Shown one piece after another: positions 24,837 through 35,213 of a stretch of DNA of 64,000 bases (positions are counted from its first letter, which is position 1; every line of letters begins with the position of its first letter). Origin of the DNA: Paramacrobiotus metropolitanus. Its lineage: Eukaryota > Tardigrada > Eutardigrada > Parachela > Macrobiotidae. The translations under genes and the position numbers were made by a program. The stretch spans positions 992,001-1,056,000 of the forward strand of contig NW_026570254.1 in assembly GCF_019649055.1 (NCBI RefSeq), in the 5' to 3' direction. Under the pieces are notes generated by a model that saw only the letters and a program-made list of their open reading frames with translations, was not told the DNA's origin and did no database searches.

Positions 24837-26501
24837 GGCGAATTTGTTCAGGCCTCGACTGATCTGGGATCGCGATCACTTTCGATGACCGTGAAATGAA
24901 GATCCACAATCTCCCCTGTTTGTCTCACTGCCCGAAGACAAGAAGCGCCGATGCGCCCCTTAGCCACTCATCACTGAAACAACAAAAGAGACACTTGAAA
25001 TCTTATCACGAGCGAAAGGCGAAGGAACCGTATGACACGTGCAGATACGACACTTGATAATGCTCGGATATCAGCCATTTTCTTGTAGATAAGAAGCACA
25101 AAGCCCATGGCAGAAAACAGACATTACCATTTCGATAAACCTTTCCTTTATGGAATAAGAACAAAAGCTTACGATGGGCTAATTCAAATGTTTGAGTTTT
25201 CCCTCTGGTCTCATTAAAATTCGAACAGCCAAATCGCAACAATCCGAACTTACTTTCGTCATCTTTCTCTTGTCAGGGAAAAGCATCGACCGCGGACTTA
25301 CTGCTGTCCCAAAGCAACAACAAACAAAAAATTTCAACGGCCAGAAACCACAACAAACAAAAACAGAAATTCCATATATTCGTGTTAGTAAGTAATCATA
25401 AATTTTAAAATTAATGGCATTTCGCAGTTAACTGTTAGCAAATTGTTTTTAGTGTGTTAGGAATTTACGATTATGCGATGAAATTGGGTGTGACTGATAT
25501 TCGTCACTCGTCCGAGCTGTTTTTACCGGAAGCGATGTCACGTGAACGGTAACACGGTTCAAAAGGCTGGCTTTTGGATACGCAAGTTTTATATAGTATA
25601 TAGATATTCCGATTCTTCGGAACAACACGATGAACGATTTCAGTTTTAATTACATACGATGTCGTATGTGGCTGTGCACATTTATTTTTTCGTAATAAAA
25701 TATTAATTTAAGGGTATTTGTATTGGCATCAAAAACTGAAATTACGTTGCACGGCCTCATACGTTTATAAACGTATGAGGCCGTGCAACATAATTTTATG
25801 CGAAGTAACTGTACTGTAACTGTACGAAGTAACTGTACGCGAAGTAAGTATATACTTGTATTATTTTTCGGTATGATGCGGCTTTTAACAGACATATAGT
25901 TGCACCCGTCGGAAATTTCTGACCTTGGCCGTAGATTGAAAGCGAACTGGCATCTCGAATTTGTGGAACCGATTAAAAAACCCTTTAAAATCTAGCTAAA
26001 ACGGATGCAAATAAGAAACAGGGACGAGATCTGATTGTTTACTAGACCCTATTAATGTGGTCAACAGAACCAGTAACGAAACCATGCAGATGAAGTACTC
26101 GCTTAAAAATTATTTTAAGAAACAGTGTGAAATGCGTGACACAATAATAAATTAATAATCACGTGCCAAGGTCGAGTGCCGGTCAAGCGAAAAGAATAGG
26201 CATCCCGCCGTTTGTTACTGATTTTGCATTCAGTCCTCGAGGCTGCCACCAACCACACAAGCAACACACATAAAAACAGAAATTCAGAAATGTAAAAAAA
26301 TGAATCGATTATAAGGACGAAACCGCTAAATTTCAGGGATCAGTGGAATTTGTAGACGCTTGCCCTTGCGTTCTTTGAGATAATGATACTCTGCACTGCA
26401 ATACGAAAGAGAAGACTGAATGCAAAATGGCAATAAGTAATACTCTAGGTAAGCGAAATTCTGTAATGTACTGTAAATGCGAGTACATTCAAAGCCGGTA
26501 A
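24837..26501. other. Intergenic region with a perfect palindrome
   Basis: Promoter side of the GPCPD1-like gene and downstream side of the phosphatase gene. It contains the 44-bp palindrome at 25746-25789, followed by repeats of cgaagtaactgtac around 25800-25845. No gene was seen. Confidence 0.5.
25746..25789. repeat. Perfect 44-bp palindrome without spacer
   Basis: Twenty-two bases beginning gttgcacggcctcatacgtt are followed directly by their exact reverse complement, ending ccgtgcaac; the centre is TTTATAAA. No mismatch. As RNA it would fold to a near-perfect hairpin. It lies in intergenic DNA. Confidence 0.93.
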
Positions 26502-28467
26502 TTAACAGCATACGCATAAGCATAGGTACTGTAGCAGGTTCATGTACTTTTTTGGTAGTGGTCGCTCAGCCGGCGGCGCTTTACTGCAGGTAACAGCCAG
26601 CTCGCCATATCCTCCTCGATTCAGAAAACAGATCAGCTGCACCGTCATGTTATCGCACCCGAGGCCTCCCATGCTGCAGTCTGGAGCCAGACAGTGCAAA
26701 ACAAGATCTTCACAAATCTGGAAAACAGGCATGTATGTATGACATTTGCATATTCCGTAACCATAGGTAAAATACTTCTAGGAGATAAACAAAGCGATGC
26801 AGAAAATACAGTGTGCAATTTTTTGTGCTACCTGATCCGGTGGTAAAGATTCAGCTATTCGTTCCCTTACGAATTCAATCACTTCGGCACTGGTCATGAC
26901 ATCCTGCAACCGAATTCCAAACAAGAAAAATCAGAAGCTATTAAAAATCGATGGTGCGCTTCTAAACTATAAATGCTTGATTTATTTTCGTGGAACCAGA
27001 ATTGTATCGGAGATCACAGTTTTGTGATTTCAGTTACCCAAATTCCGTCGCACGCCATCACAACAAATTCCCACGAATCAGTCATATCCTGCGCCACAAC
27101 ATCGGGAAACGCCGTAATCACTTGATCCTCCAGACTCTTGTGCTCATTTCTTTTGAAAAAGAAATCCCCTAAGGCTCGTGAAAGGGCAAGATTGCCATTC
27201 ACCCGATTCCCTTCAACAAAGCCACCGGCGCTGGTTATTCGGAATGCCTCATCGGGTGAGCTTGGCTTGTGGTCGGTGGAAAGGTCAAGTGCATGTCCAG
27301 CAACACTGGCGACGGCGCGCGAGTCACCAACGTTGCCCTGCAATTACGGTCACATGAGTTACTCAAAGCAGTCCATTCCTGTTGGCTGTACAAACTACAT
27401 AGAAGGAAAGGAAAAATGCCCACTTACACAAAATATTCTATTCCGGTGTATGAGCAACAAGACCGCAGTTGATCCGGCTAAATCGTATTTATCGACGTCG
27501 GGCCCTAATAAAACTTCATTAAACACTAATATACTGCCATGATATCGAATCGACATAATGCAATCTTCAGCTGCATATTCAGTGCTATTTTACAAAACAA
27601 CTTCTACCGTTTTCCAAATTGAACATTTCTTGGTCCAACTGCATTACGGCTTGCTGGATGGCATCGGCAAATCTTCCTTCCCCTGTTAAACCAACGAAGC
27701 ATTTTGTTCTGCTGGATGACAAGCAGCCATTTCGTAATATATTTGCCAATCTTAATTACTGATGGTTAGTACAGTACATTCTTTCCAAGTTTCCATACTT
27801 ACTAAATCTTGGGTGAAGCAAAATCCGTTTGCTCAGATTTTCCTTAGCGTAATAGGCAACATCGGAACCTACAGTAAAATTCAATGCAATGTGTAATTAT
27901 CGATACCGGCTTCGACGTTCGAATTCATTGTAAAAGGCAAGACTGGAAAAAGACAATCATAGAAAGGGACAAGTACATGTGAGATCGGTTTGAAATCATG
28001 CTCTCACCACCATGTCCGTCGAAAACGGCAAAGAACGAAATCTCTTCGTTTCCGTTTACTGCAAGAATTTGCACATGGGCATCCTCCATATCTACAGCAA
28101 GCAAGCACATCAGTGAAGGAATTTGGTACCTTGTACATATGAAGCATTTCGTCAACATGAACAAAGCAAACTGCAATCTCAAAGTATACCACCACACTCT
28201 GTATATCCAGGTTGCAGTGATTTTACATATGCTCTTCGAATTCTACGAAAATAGCTGCAAACCCATAATCATTGGGAAAATGATCAAACGTACGAGTACT
28301 GTATTCTTGTCACTTATACCTTGCATACTTAGCAGTTAAGAAGTCACAAAATACTTACCTATCCGCCATCCCTGCACTGAAGATGATCCAAATTTCAGGC
28401 GTCCAGTCTCATCTTTACCGTTCTGCGTGCGAGTTATGGGATCGTTGAATCCCAGCATGTTTCCCAT
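26502..28467 (-). CDS. PP2C-family (PPM) Mg/Mn-dependent Ser/Thr phosphatase
   Basis: Metal-dependent protein Ser/Thr phosphatase. - strand exons: 28467-28359, 28091-28008, 27868-27803, 27682-27608, 27504-27428, 27337-27038, 26903-26832, 26717-26502; phases 1, 1, 1, 1, 0, 0, 0; 332 residues, a minimal PP2C core. Motifs in order: SVQGWRIDMEDAH (first metal Asp region), FFAVFDGHGG (metal-binding Asp and Gly), AGSTAVLLLI, GNVGDSRAV, DHKPSSPDEAFRI, GNLALSRALGDF, VMACDGIWDVM and GCDNMTVQLICF (last metal Asp). All key acidic residues are present, so it should be active. The closest type by eye is PPM1A/B/G, without the acidic insert of PPM1G. The sequence starts MGNMLG; Gly2 is conserved in PPM1A/B/G, but the residues do not make a strong myristoylation site. 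The tail after CFLNRGG, ending in a Cys/Leu stretch, is odd and could be mis-spliced. Confidence 0.9.
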
Positions 28468-29642
28468 GGCTAGCAATGCCAAACCGGTCGGCTGTTATGC
28501 AAATTAGAGTGTGCAATAAAGGCAATATTTGACACTCTCTGGGTTATGTAAAGTCAGATGTCGCATAAAAAAGCTCGCATTTTTTTCCAAGTGTTTCAAG
28601 AATAATCCTAAGTCTCGTGGATGCTGGTTGTGACGGGCTTGCCTTGTCGGTCCGCGTTGCGGAACACGGCAATGTGCATTTGCTTACATGTACGAGTGCC
28701 GACATACGGGCATGAAAAAGAGAGGCCCGGAAATGCAAACGACCACGCATTTGGGCGAAACAGCATCTCCACAGAGAGCTGGCGTCGGTCGAAGCGATCG
28801 ATAAATCTCCAGCCGGTTGATCTTCAGCTACATACTGCGAAATGTAGGGATACCAAATTCCCACTCTGTCGTCCGCGCTTCCGCTGAAAGCCAGAAACCA
28901 AAAGCAGGAAAACCGATAGGGTCATGCTTAAACATTAAACAAAGACTTATAATATACTCGTGCATCAATTTTGGATATGCTTAGGCAAGACTTCCACGCT
29001 TCCACGTACAGATATAGCACAGTTATTTACTAAAAATCATTTCGGTATCGTAGACTTAAAATCAAACCATATAGACATTTAAATACTGTACATTTGACTC
29101 TTTGAATGCAGCTAGCGACAAAACATTTTACCTTGATGTTCAACATTATTTTGTGGTTAAAGTAAACACATTCTAAAGTTAGGTGGCCCTCGATTAACGT
29201 ATCAGCTTCTGATTTAATTGAATCAAGTCAATATTTACTGACAAGGTTTTGTTAAAGAATGCTCTAACTTCCTAATAAAAGGGCTATTTGATTTAATACC
29301 GTCCCTAATGCACAGCTGACTGCCGATCTAAACTTTGCGCAGTTTACTTAATTCGCATATTCGCACTGGCATCATATCCGAACACCGGACACTCAGATCT
29401 GAGATCATATTAATGTTACAAGTAGCCAAAACATCCCAAATCTCAACACATTCACGGCCAATCATAGCGCGTATACTACAAAAGCTCAAACGATGCAAAG
29501 TTTTCGCATGATTCACCTGTGCGAAATACACACGAAATTATTTAAAATCTCGCAACCGGCGTCATGGGAAAACCTGTATTACTACTATAACTCTAAATTC
29601 CAATAATAGAATCTTTGGGAGAGAGCAGTATCACCACCTTCT
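28468..29642. other. Intergenic region between the PP2C and LysM genes
   Basis: Presumed promoter of the phosphatase gene (near side) and 3' UTR of the LysM gene (far side). The part 28540-28890 is GC-richer and may include a 5' UTR exon. No protein-like frame was recognised. Confidence 0.4.
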
Positions 29643-31524
29643 TTATAGCTCAAAAACCATGTTATCAACACCCTCCAGCTGTAATTCCGGATTGGGCTTT
29701 CTCGCGCGCACCACGCGTCCCCAGGAAGGCGATCGAGTAACGCCATTGCTGGATGCTTTTATGCCGTTCTGTCTTTTGTCGCCGTCTTCCACTGAGTACG
29801 ACCGCGCACTGAAATGACAGAAACGCAATTTGTACATTAGTCATTAGTGAACGTTTAAGAACTAAAAGCATCACATCAGCCTTATGAAACAACATGTATG
29901 CTTTCGATGTGCACATTTATGACGTTTGACAGAAACGCCCAAAAAACTAAAAAAAGCGAAAATCTGCAACGCAGAACAGTTTGACCCTGAGGACATCTTA
30001 AAATTTCGCAAGAAAATCCCGTCAGACTCGTGTCAAAAGCAAAATTATCGCACTTTTGCGTGAACCGCTGCACAAGTTAGCAATAATGCCTTCAGGTACT
30101 GCCCTAGGCTTTCCTCGCTTCGAAACTGACTAAAAACCTCAGCTTCATAAAAATCAAAGACAAGCACCGAGAATTAAACATGACTGCTTCTCTTCAACGA
30201 TTCAAAACCCGAAAATATCATACAGTCTGAAGGGCAAAATAATACACAATACTGTACTTAAAACATTAACCCGTTGAAAATCAGAATGAAAAAATGAACG
30301 TCATAGAAGCACTTATTTTCAAAAAACCATCGCAATTTCCGTTCCATGCTCACATTTGCACTGGTAATTAAGTGCTCTCACCTCCAGCTCACTGCCGTTT
30401 GTTCTGTACTTTTCCTACAGGTAGCGATATTCTGGTCTAGTCTGCTGAAAAAGTCTGACGGAGATAAGGATTTATCGGGAGGAACGGAAGCGGTGCCGTT
30501 GATTTCGGAACTGGAAGAACTTTCCGGTGTGCCCGGACGCTGGTCTTTGGCTGCGTCCGTTTCGTAGGTTTTCAGCAGTGCCAGTGCTTCGGATCTGCTC
30601 AGCGGATTTTCTCGTGAACCAGCGGGATAATTCGAATTGCGAAAGCCCTGAGAATCAGGAGTTCCAACGACACCGTTGCCAATTCCATTGCTCTCTGACC
30701 GGCTCCTCGTCACCGTGCTATCCAGTGGCGCCGGGATGGGGATCAAGAGGAATTTGCGAAGATGCATAGAATCGGAAGCCCATAATCGATTAACGCGCCT
30801 CAAGTGTTCCATCTATAAAACACAGAGTGGTCTGAGCAATCAGATGCATCACAAAGATTTCCAGTTTGATCTATATTCTGCATGAAAAGAACAACTTTGA
30901 ATAAACTGTAAAACCACCGCATTCGAAAATGAAAGCAATCAACAAACATTCACACCAACATTTGAAAATCAGCTATCGATAATTACTACGAGTATGCCTT
31001 CAATTCGATGTGGTCTTACGATTTTGGAAGAAGAACGATTTGCGTATGCAAAATTAAAATACCATAAAAAGAATATCGCACCCTAATACATTTCTTTGCC
31101 TTGCTGCTTCACCACAGCTTTTTCAGTAAACCATCATAATAATGCCCCAAAGTGGGGATGTAAAACAGTACGAGCACAAGCAGTGCATTAACTCATATAT
31201 TCCCTACTACTTAAGCACACAAAACGTTAAATCTGGATAATAAGTACTTACAAGAACTTAAATGTATGTAACCAGATTACGATTAAATTACAACAAATTT
31301 AACATAGCGTTCCGCAAATCTTGTTCAACTACTCACTGCAGATTCCAAGATATATACCAATGATACAATTACTCGTATCTTGGTGCAAAGTTCTGGCTAG
31401 TTTTCCTGCTTACCGTAACTCCATATTTAAGCGCAATCCCTTGCAAAGTATCCGTTGAGCAAATAGGGTGTGTAATGTACATTTCATTTCCGTCGTAATT
31501 CCTTGTTGTCGTTCCGTAGCTCAT
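29643..31524 (-). CDS. LYSMD1-like: LysM-domain protein, LYSMD1/LYSMD2 type
   Basis: Animal LysM-domain protein of the LYSMD1/2 group, whose function is poorly known and which lacks a membrane segment. - strand exons: 31524-31414, 30812-30382, 29808-29643; phases 0 and 2; 235 residues, close to human LYSMD1 (227). The LysM domain spans the first intron: HPICSTDTLQGIALKYGVT, then MEHLRRVNRLWASDSMHLRKFLLIPI. Vertebrate LYSMD1/2 share DTL.G.ALKYGVTMEQIKRAN. After a Ser-rich linker comes SPSDFFSRLDQNIATCRKS, matching the SASDFLKKLD.QI element of LYSMD1. The end, NMVFEL, resembles the EIFKL end of LYSMD1. ATG 31524 sits 20 bases inside an exon whose acceptor is at 31545; coding could continue further upstream (SIARKVMSYG), so the N-terminus is not settled. 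Introns: 601 and 573 bp, nothing notable inside. Confidence 0.88.
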
Positions 31525-32081
31525 GACTTTCCTGGCAATGCTACCTAAATTCAAATTAATAAAATTTAAAAATAATTTTGCTAGGACAGTTTTGGGTAAA
31601 CTATAGCACAAGAACGCTTTATTGATTTACACGCATTCTACCTATCGAGGCAGTTTCTTCTAGATTTATGGACCATGATAAGTCCGTCATAATTGTGGTT
31701 ATGGTTCGGTAGCCTTCAGATCTCGCTAATCACTCGTACTGCTGTACACCAGTACAATTAGCTAATAAAGAGCCAAATAATAAATCTGGACGGGAACCAA
31801 TCCGATTGCTGATTTGTAACAACGGGTCTACGGCATGATAAGTCTGTGTAAGAGATAAGCTTCAGTCAAAACATTCCAAACGGAGATAAAGAATTCAAGG
31901 TAGCGATTAAGTACGCGTCAAAGTAGTGGAGCAGAAAAAGTCTGCGCACATTATGCACAGCTGCGAGGGCCAGTTCACGACTCAATTAGTGTCAACCAGA
32001 AGAGTTCAGGATCGACAATTCCAAACGAGACTTGGTTAAACGGATCAAATAACCATCTGGGAACCAAAAGCACCATCACAG
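31525..32081. other. Upstream region of the LysM gene
   Basis: AT-rich at 31545-31900. From about 31910 to 32080 all three + frames give moderately protein-like stretches (for example CEGQFTTQLVSTRRVQDRQF, ended by TAA at about 32037), but none can be chosen. It is likely to hold the 5' UTR intron of the LysM gene. Confidence 0.35.
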
Positions 32082-32249
32082 AAGTACAGCAGGATGTTTC
32101 TTCAGATCAGTCAAATGCAAGTCGACAGGGAAAGACAGCGCGACATGCTGGTGCACTACCATAACAAATGGGTTCCAAATTTAAAACGTCCGCGCCAGGA
32201 ACGCGAAGTTGATGAGAGCACGGAGTACGAAACTGTCGCTATTACGTGA
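32082..32249 (+). CDS. Candidate last exon of a small unidentified + strand gene
   Basis: After a possible acceptor (ccatcacag) the frame reads KYSR, then ATG at 32094 and 51 codons to TGA at 32247-32249: MFLQISQMQVDRERQRDM, a hydrophilic helical middle, and VDESTEYETVAIT at the end. Codon choice resembles the real genes here. I do not recognise the family. A stop just upstream means it either starts at this ATG or is a terminal exon. The other strand has no convincing alternative, but a chance frame inside a promoter or 5' UTR cannot be excluded. Confidence 0.33.
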   Translation, partial: KYSRMFLQISQMQVDRERQRDMLVHYHNKWVPNLKRPRQEREVDESTEYETVAIT

Positions 32250-32354
32250 AGTTTATATTTCGTGCTCAGAAAGCCGTTCCACCACGGTCGAAGAGAAAAC
32301 GAACACCACGGAAGCTGCTGTTTTGAGCGACATGCACCGATCCTGTTTCCTTGT

Positions 32355-32439
32355 CACGTGGTCGGAGCGACGCGGTGCTGGGATAGATGGCGCTCTTTTC
32401 TACGCGCAAAGTGCTTATGTTCCGTCCTACCGGAAGTGA
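32355..32439. promoter_or_regulatory. Cluster of promoter-type motifs (E-box, YY1-like, ETS)
   Basis: Within 85 bases of unusually GC-rich DNA lie CACGTG (32355-32360), a YY1-like tagatggcgct (about 32382) and an ETS-type CCGGAAGTGA (32430-32439). Such clusters are typical of housekeeping TATA-less promoters. The nearest candidates are the LysM gene (- strand, start codon 0.8 kb away) and the 75-residue gene further up. This is inference from motifs only. Confidence 0.35.
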
Positions 32440-32449
32440 CTACGGTAGT

Positions 32450-33350
32450 ATGTCCATTCGTAATATAAATATGGAGCTATAAGTGCGTACAGCTCCTTTA
32501 CTTACATAATTATGGGAATAATTATAATTATGTTTGAAGTTACTGTGAAATCTTTCTGTGAACTGAATTGATGATCATAGTAATTAAGGAATCCCGCATC
32601 TGAATAAAATGTGGTGGCATATAAAAAAATTATGGGAAAAACTTTACTTACTTACATGTTGCAGCTATTCAAAATACATACACATCGTAAATCGCTTAAA
32701 GTTTTGCAAGGTTTGCTAAAGAATCAGGTAAAACACATCCAAAAATATACACCTTACTCTCTGAATACTTGCACAGATACTTCAATAATACATCAATTTC
32801 GAACTGATAGGAATCACAGGATCCCTTTTCAACAGTAATCCAACCAGAACTTTAATCGCTAAATGTAATAATGTTATAAAAATTACATAAGAAAAGTAAT
32901 TTTAAGTAATTTTATGAATGAACTGTTGAACTGTATAAGGGCTTAAAAGAATTAAGAAAATTCAAAGAAGCTTAAAAAATTGCTTATTTTTCACAAAACA
33001 GCAAATTAATTAATTTAATATTAGTAGTCGCAAAACTGAAATCACTGGACCTTATCAAAGTCGCTGTAAAAACACCAAACCTTATGGCAAAGTTTGATGC
33101 AGTCCTTTACAAAACTCCGCACCGTTAAGTTAAAACATTAAGTGCAAACATAAATGTTTAGAAACCGAAACTTATAGCTGTATACCTGCCTAAACTGACT
33201 ACCCGGTAGAATACTGAAATCCTAAAATACGCATCTGCATAACTGTGCTACTGTACTTGTGTGTAGTATACCCATTTATCAGAATTTTGTTATGGGAATT
33301 TCCGGGATTCCCAATGCATTTTCAAATGTGCATGTCTTTGTTCATGACCT
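32450..33350. other. AT-rich spacer downstream of the 75-residue gene
   Basis: Very AT-rich with many TAA, TTA and AAT words. It should hold the 3' UTR of the small - strand gene that stops at 33351. No other feature was seen. Confidence 0.45.
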
Positions 33351-33942
33351 TTACGTCGATGCCCCGTATGCGGCAGTGCCCATACAAGCACTGGGACTGG
33401 GTAGCCGATAATAATTACGACTGTATGGACCACTTTCAACTTTCTCTCCTGCAGAAATGCTTTAATTGTAACCTAACTAGTGCCAGTCATTAGAATATAT
33501 GTTCATTAGAATATATATTCAGCATAAGCAAATTGAACTGCTAACCAAATTTTTCAGCTTAAAAAATTAGCGGGCCGCTGTCCGAGATAGGTTGCAACAT
33601 AATGCCGTATTTCCAAAATATTAGGGATGTGCAAAATCTCTTCTGCTAAAAACTAAATAAACTCAAGAATGAGCAAAGGAAGAATGGGCATCTGTTGTGA
33701 CTAACCATACATTAGAATTCTGCAATTAGAATTATGAAGTAAACCACATCTAGCTATAGTATTGTACTTTATACCAATCAGCAAAAGTTTCAACACGGTA
33801 AAAGTTACTTACCATTTATGAAGTTGTGGTTGAAGTAATTAGATGTCTGCCGGTTCAAAATCTTCTTTTTCCAATCCATGACCTTTTCATCAGGAGTGTC
33901 CCGCTGTTCTGGAGTAACTGACTCAGATTCGCAAAGCCACAT
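33351..33942 (-). CDS. Unidentified 75-residue protein, two exons
   Basis: - strand exons 33942-33813 and 33448-33351, joined by a 364-bp GT-AG intron (AAT G|gtaagt, tttctgcag|GA) in phase 1. The product starts MWLCESESVTPEQRDTPDEK, continues VMDWKKKILNRQTSNYFNHNF, and ends PSACMGTAAYGAST before TAA. No signal peptide or membrane segment; mixed charge, Tyr/Asn-rich centre. I do not recognise a family. The aromatic, loop-rich style recalls small ciliary or structural proteins, but that is only an impression. Exact donor and acceptor sites, phase match and protein-like codons in both exons argue that it is real. An upstream exon is not excluded, though the ATG is not preceded by an acceptor nearby. 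Confidence 0.62.
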
Positions 33943-35213
33943 GGAAATGTAATTATTCAGTTGTGAGATACCAATAATTAATGCAATAATCTGTTGAGGT
34001 AGTGCAAAATCGTAACTATGGAAAATTGTTGCAGGAGCTCAAAATGTTTTCCCTTGGTTACACCTGGGAAATTAGAGACGAACTATTTGGACGAGTAGAA
34101 GTGGTGAGCACAAAGCATCAGCTGATGCTGCGCATTTTTTTACGCTATATGTTTTCTGCACGACTGAAAACACCTGTTTGCTCTGTTCTGTCCTTGATGT
34201 TAATATTTTAAATGTATCCAGAGTTATTCGTCGCATAAAACACCGCTTGTCAGGTGATTTGAGCACACGCATACGAATGAATTGATTTATTAATAATTTC
34301 AACAATCCGACTCGCTCTCTAAGCATTTCGAGCTGCCTGTTCATGCCAAAAGCGATTTCAATGCAAGACTGACTTTGCTTCACTTACAAGCAAAGAAGAA
34401 TAAATTTGTATGGTAAAATAAACCAGTGCTGAAAGAATTCGCTGACTAAACTACGCCGCCACCATGTTGTTGGACACATTGTGTAATTAAAGCTCAAGAT
34501 GTTGTGATCGGTATTAGTGCAACTGCAACAGTTCCCATCCATCAACTGGATGAACTGGTCTAGCAACAACAACCACGAACCGGAACTTATCGCCGGCCAT
34601 TCCGAATTTTATTGTGTTCGAACCTGCTTATATGTAGTTCGAACAAGACTGACTAAAAATTATATTTTTATGCATCAGTACAGCAGGCGAAGTACTCATC
34701 GTAAGCACTAAGCAGTAAATCCCGATTTGAAAAGCAGCGCAGTTTTGTAGCTCAATTTATCCTTGAATTTTGACCAATTTTTTGGACTAGGACAAGTGAA
34801 CTGCCCTGATTGAAATGCAATATTCACTTCGTCTCGCAAAATCCTCACTGCATTTTTATTAGTATCTGAGAATAGCGTCACTGTTTCAACCCCAGGACTA
34901 ATAAATCACAAACAAAAGATTTCTTTCAACATGTTCAAATCAATGATTCGATACGGGTTTATTCCAAAATTTAACTCACAGAAACTTAAGCTGGATACAT
35001 TCCATGAACGATGAACACATACGAACACAACAGAGAAATCCTGTAAATAAGTTAGGTAGAAAATAAAAAAATACTGTAAGAACGGGAGGACCGAAGGAAA
35101 AAAAGCTGTACCATGTGAGACAAACTGATAGCTGGTCGTCAATAAAAGTCACACGAAACAGACGAAATGTGAGCCATTTCACATCCCAAGGTAACCGATA
35201 AATCCCCCTCAGA
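33943..35213. other. Intergenic region between the small gene and the Tudor gene
   Basis: Promoter side of the 75-residue gene and 3' side of the Tudor gene. Open frames on the - strand at 34072-34383 and 34384-34572 have no convincing splice sites or motifs. Nothing else was seen. Confidence 0.4.

Noticed and set aside
27885-27947. Possible extra exon of the PP2C gene after ttttccag
   Set aside because: The exon at 27803-27868 gives HGGSDVAYYAKENL in frame, as expected for PP2C; the other would interrupt the fold.
33835-33855. tRNA B-box-like ggttcaaaatc
   Set aside because: No A box or cloverleaf upstream, and it lies inside the first exon of the 75-residue gene.
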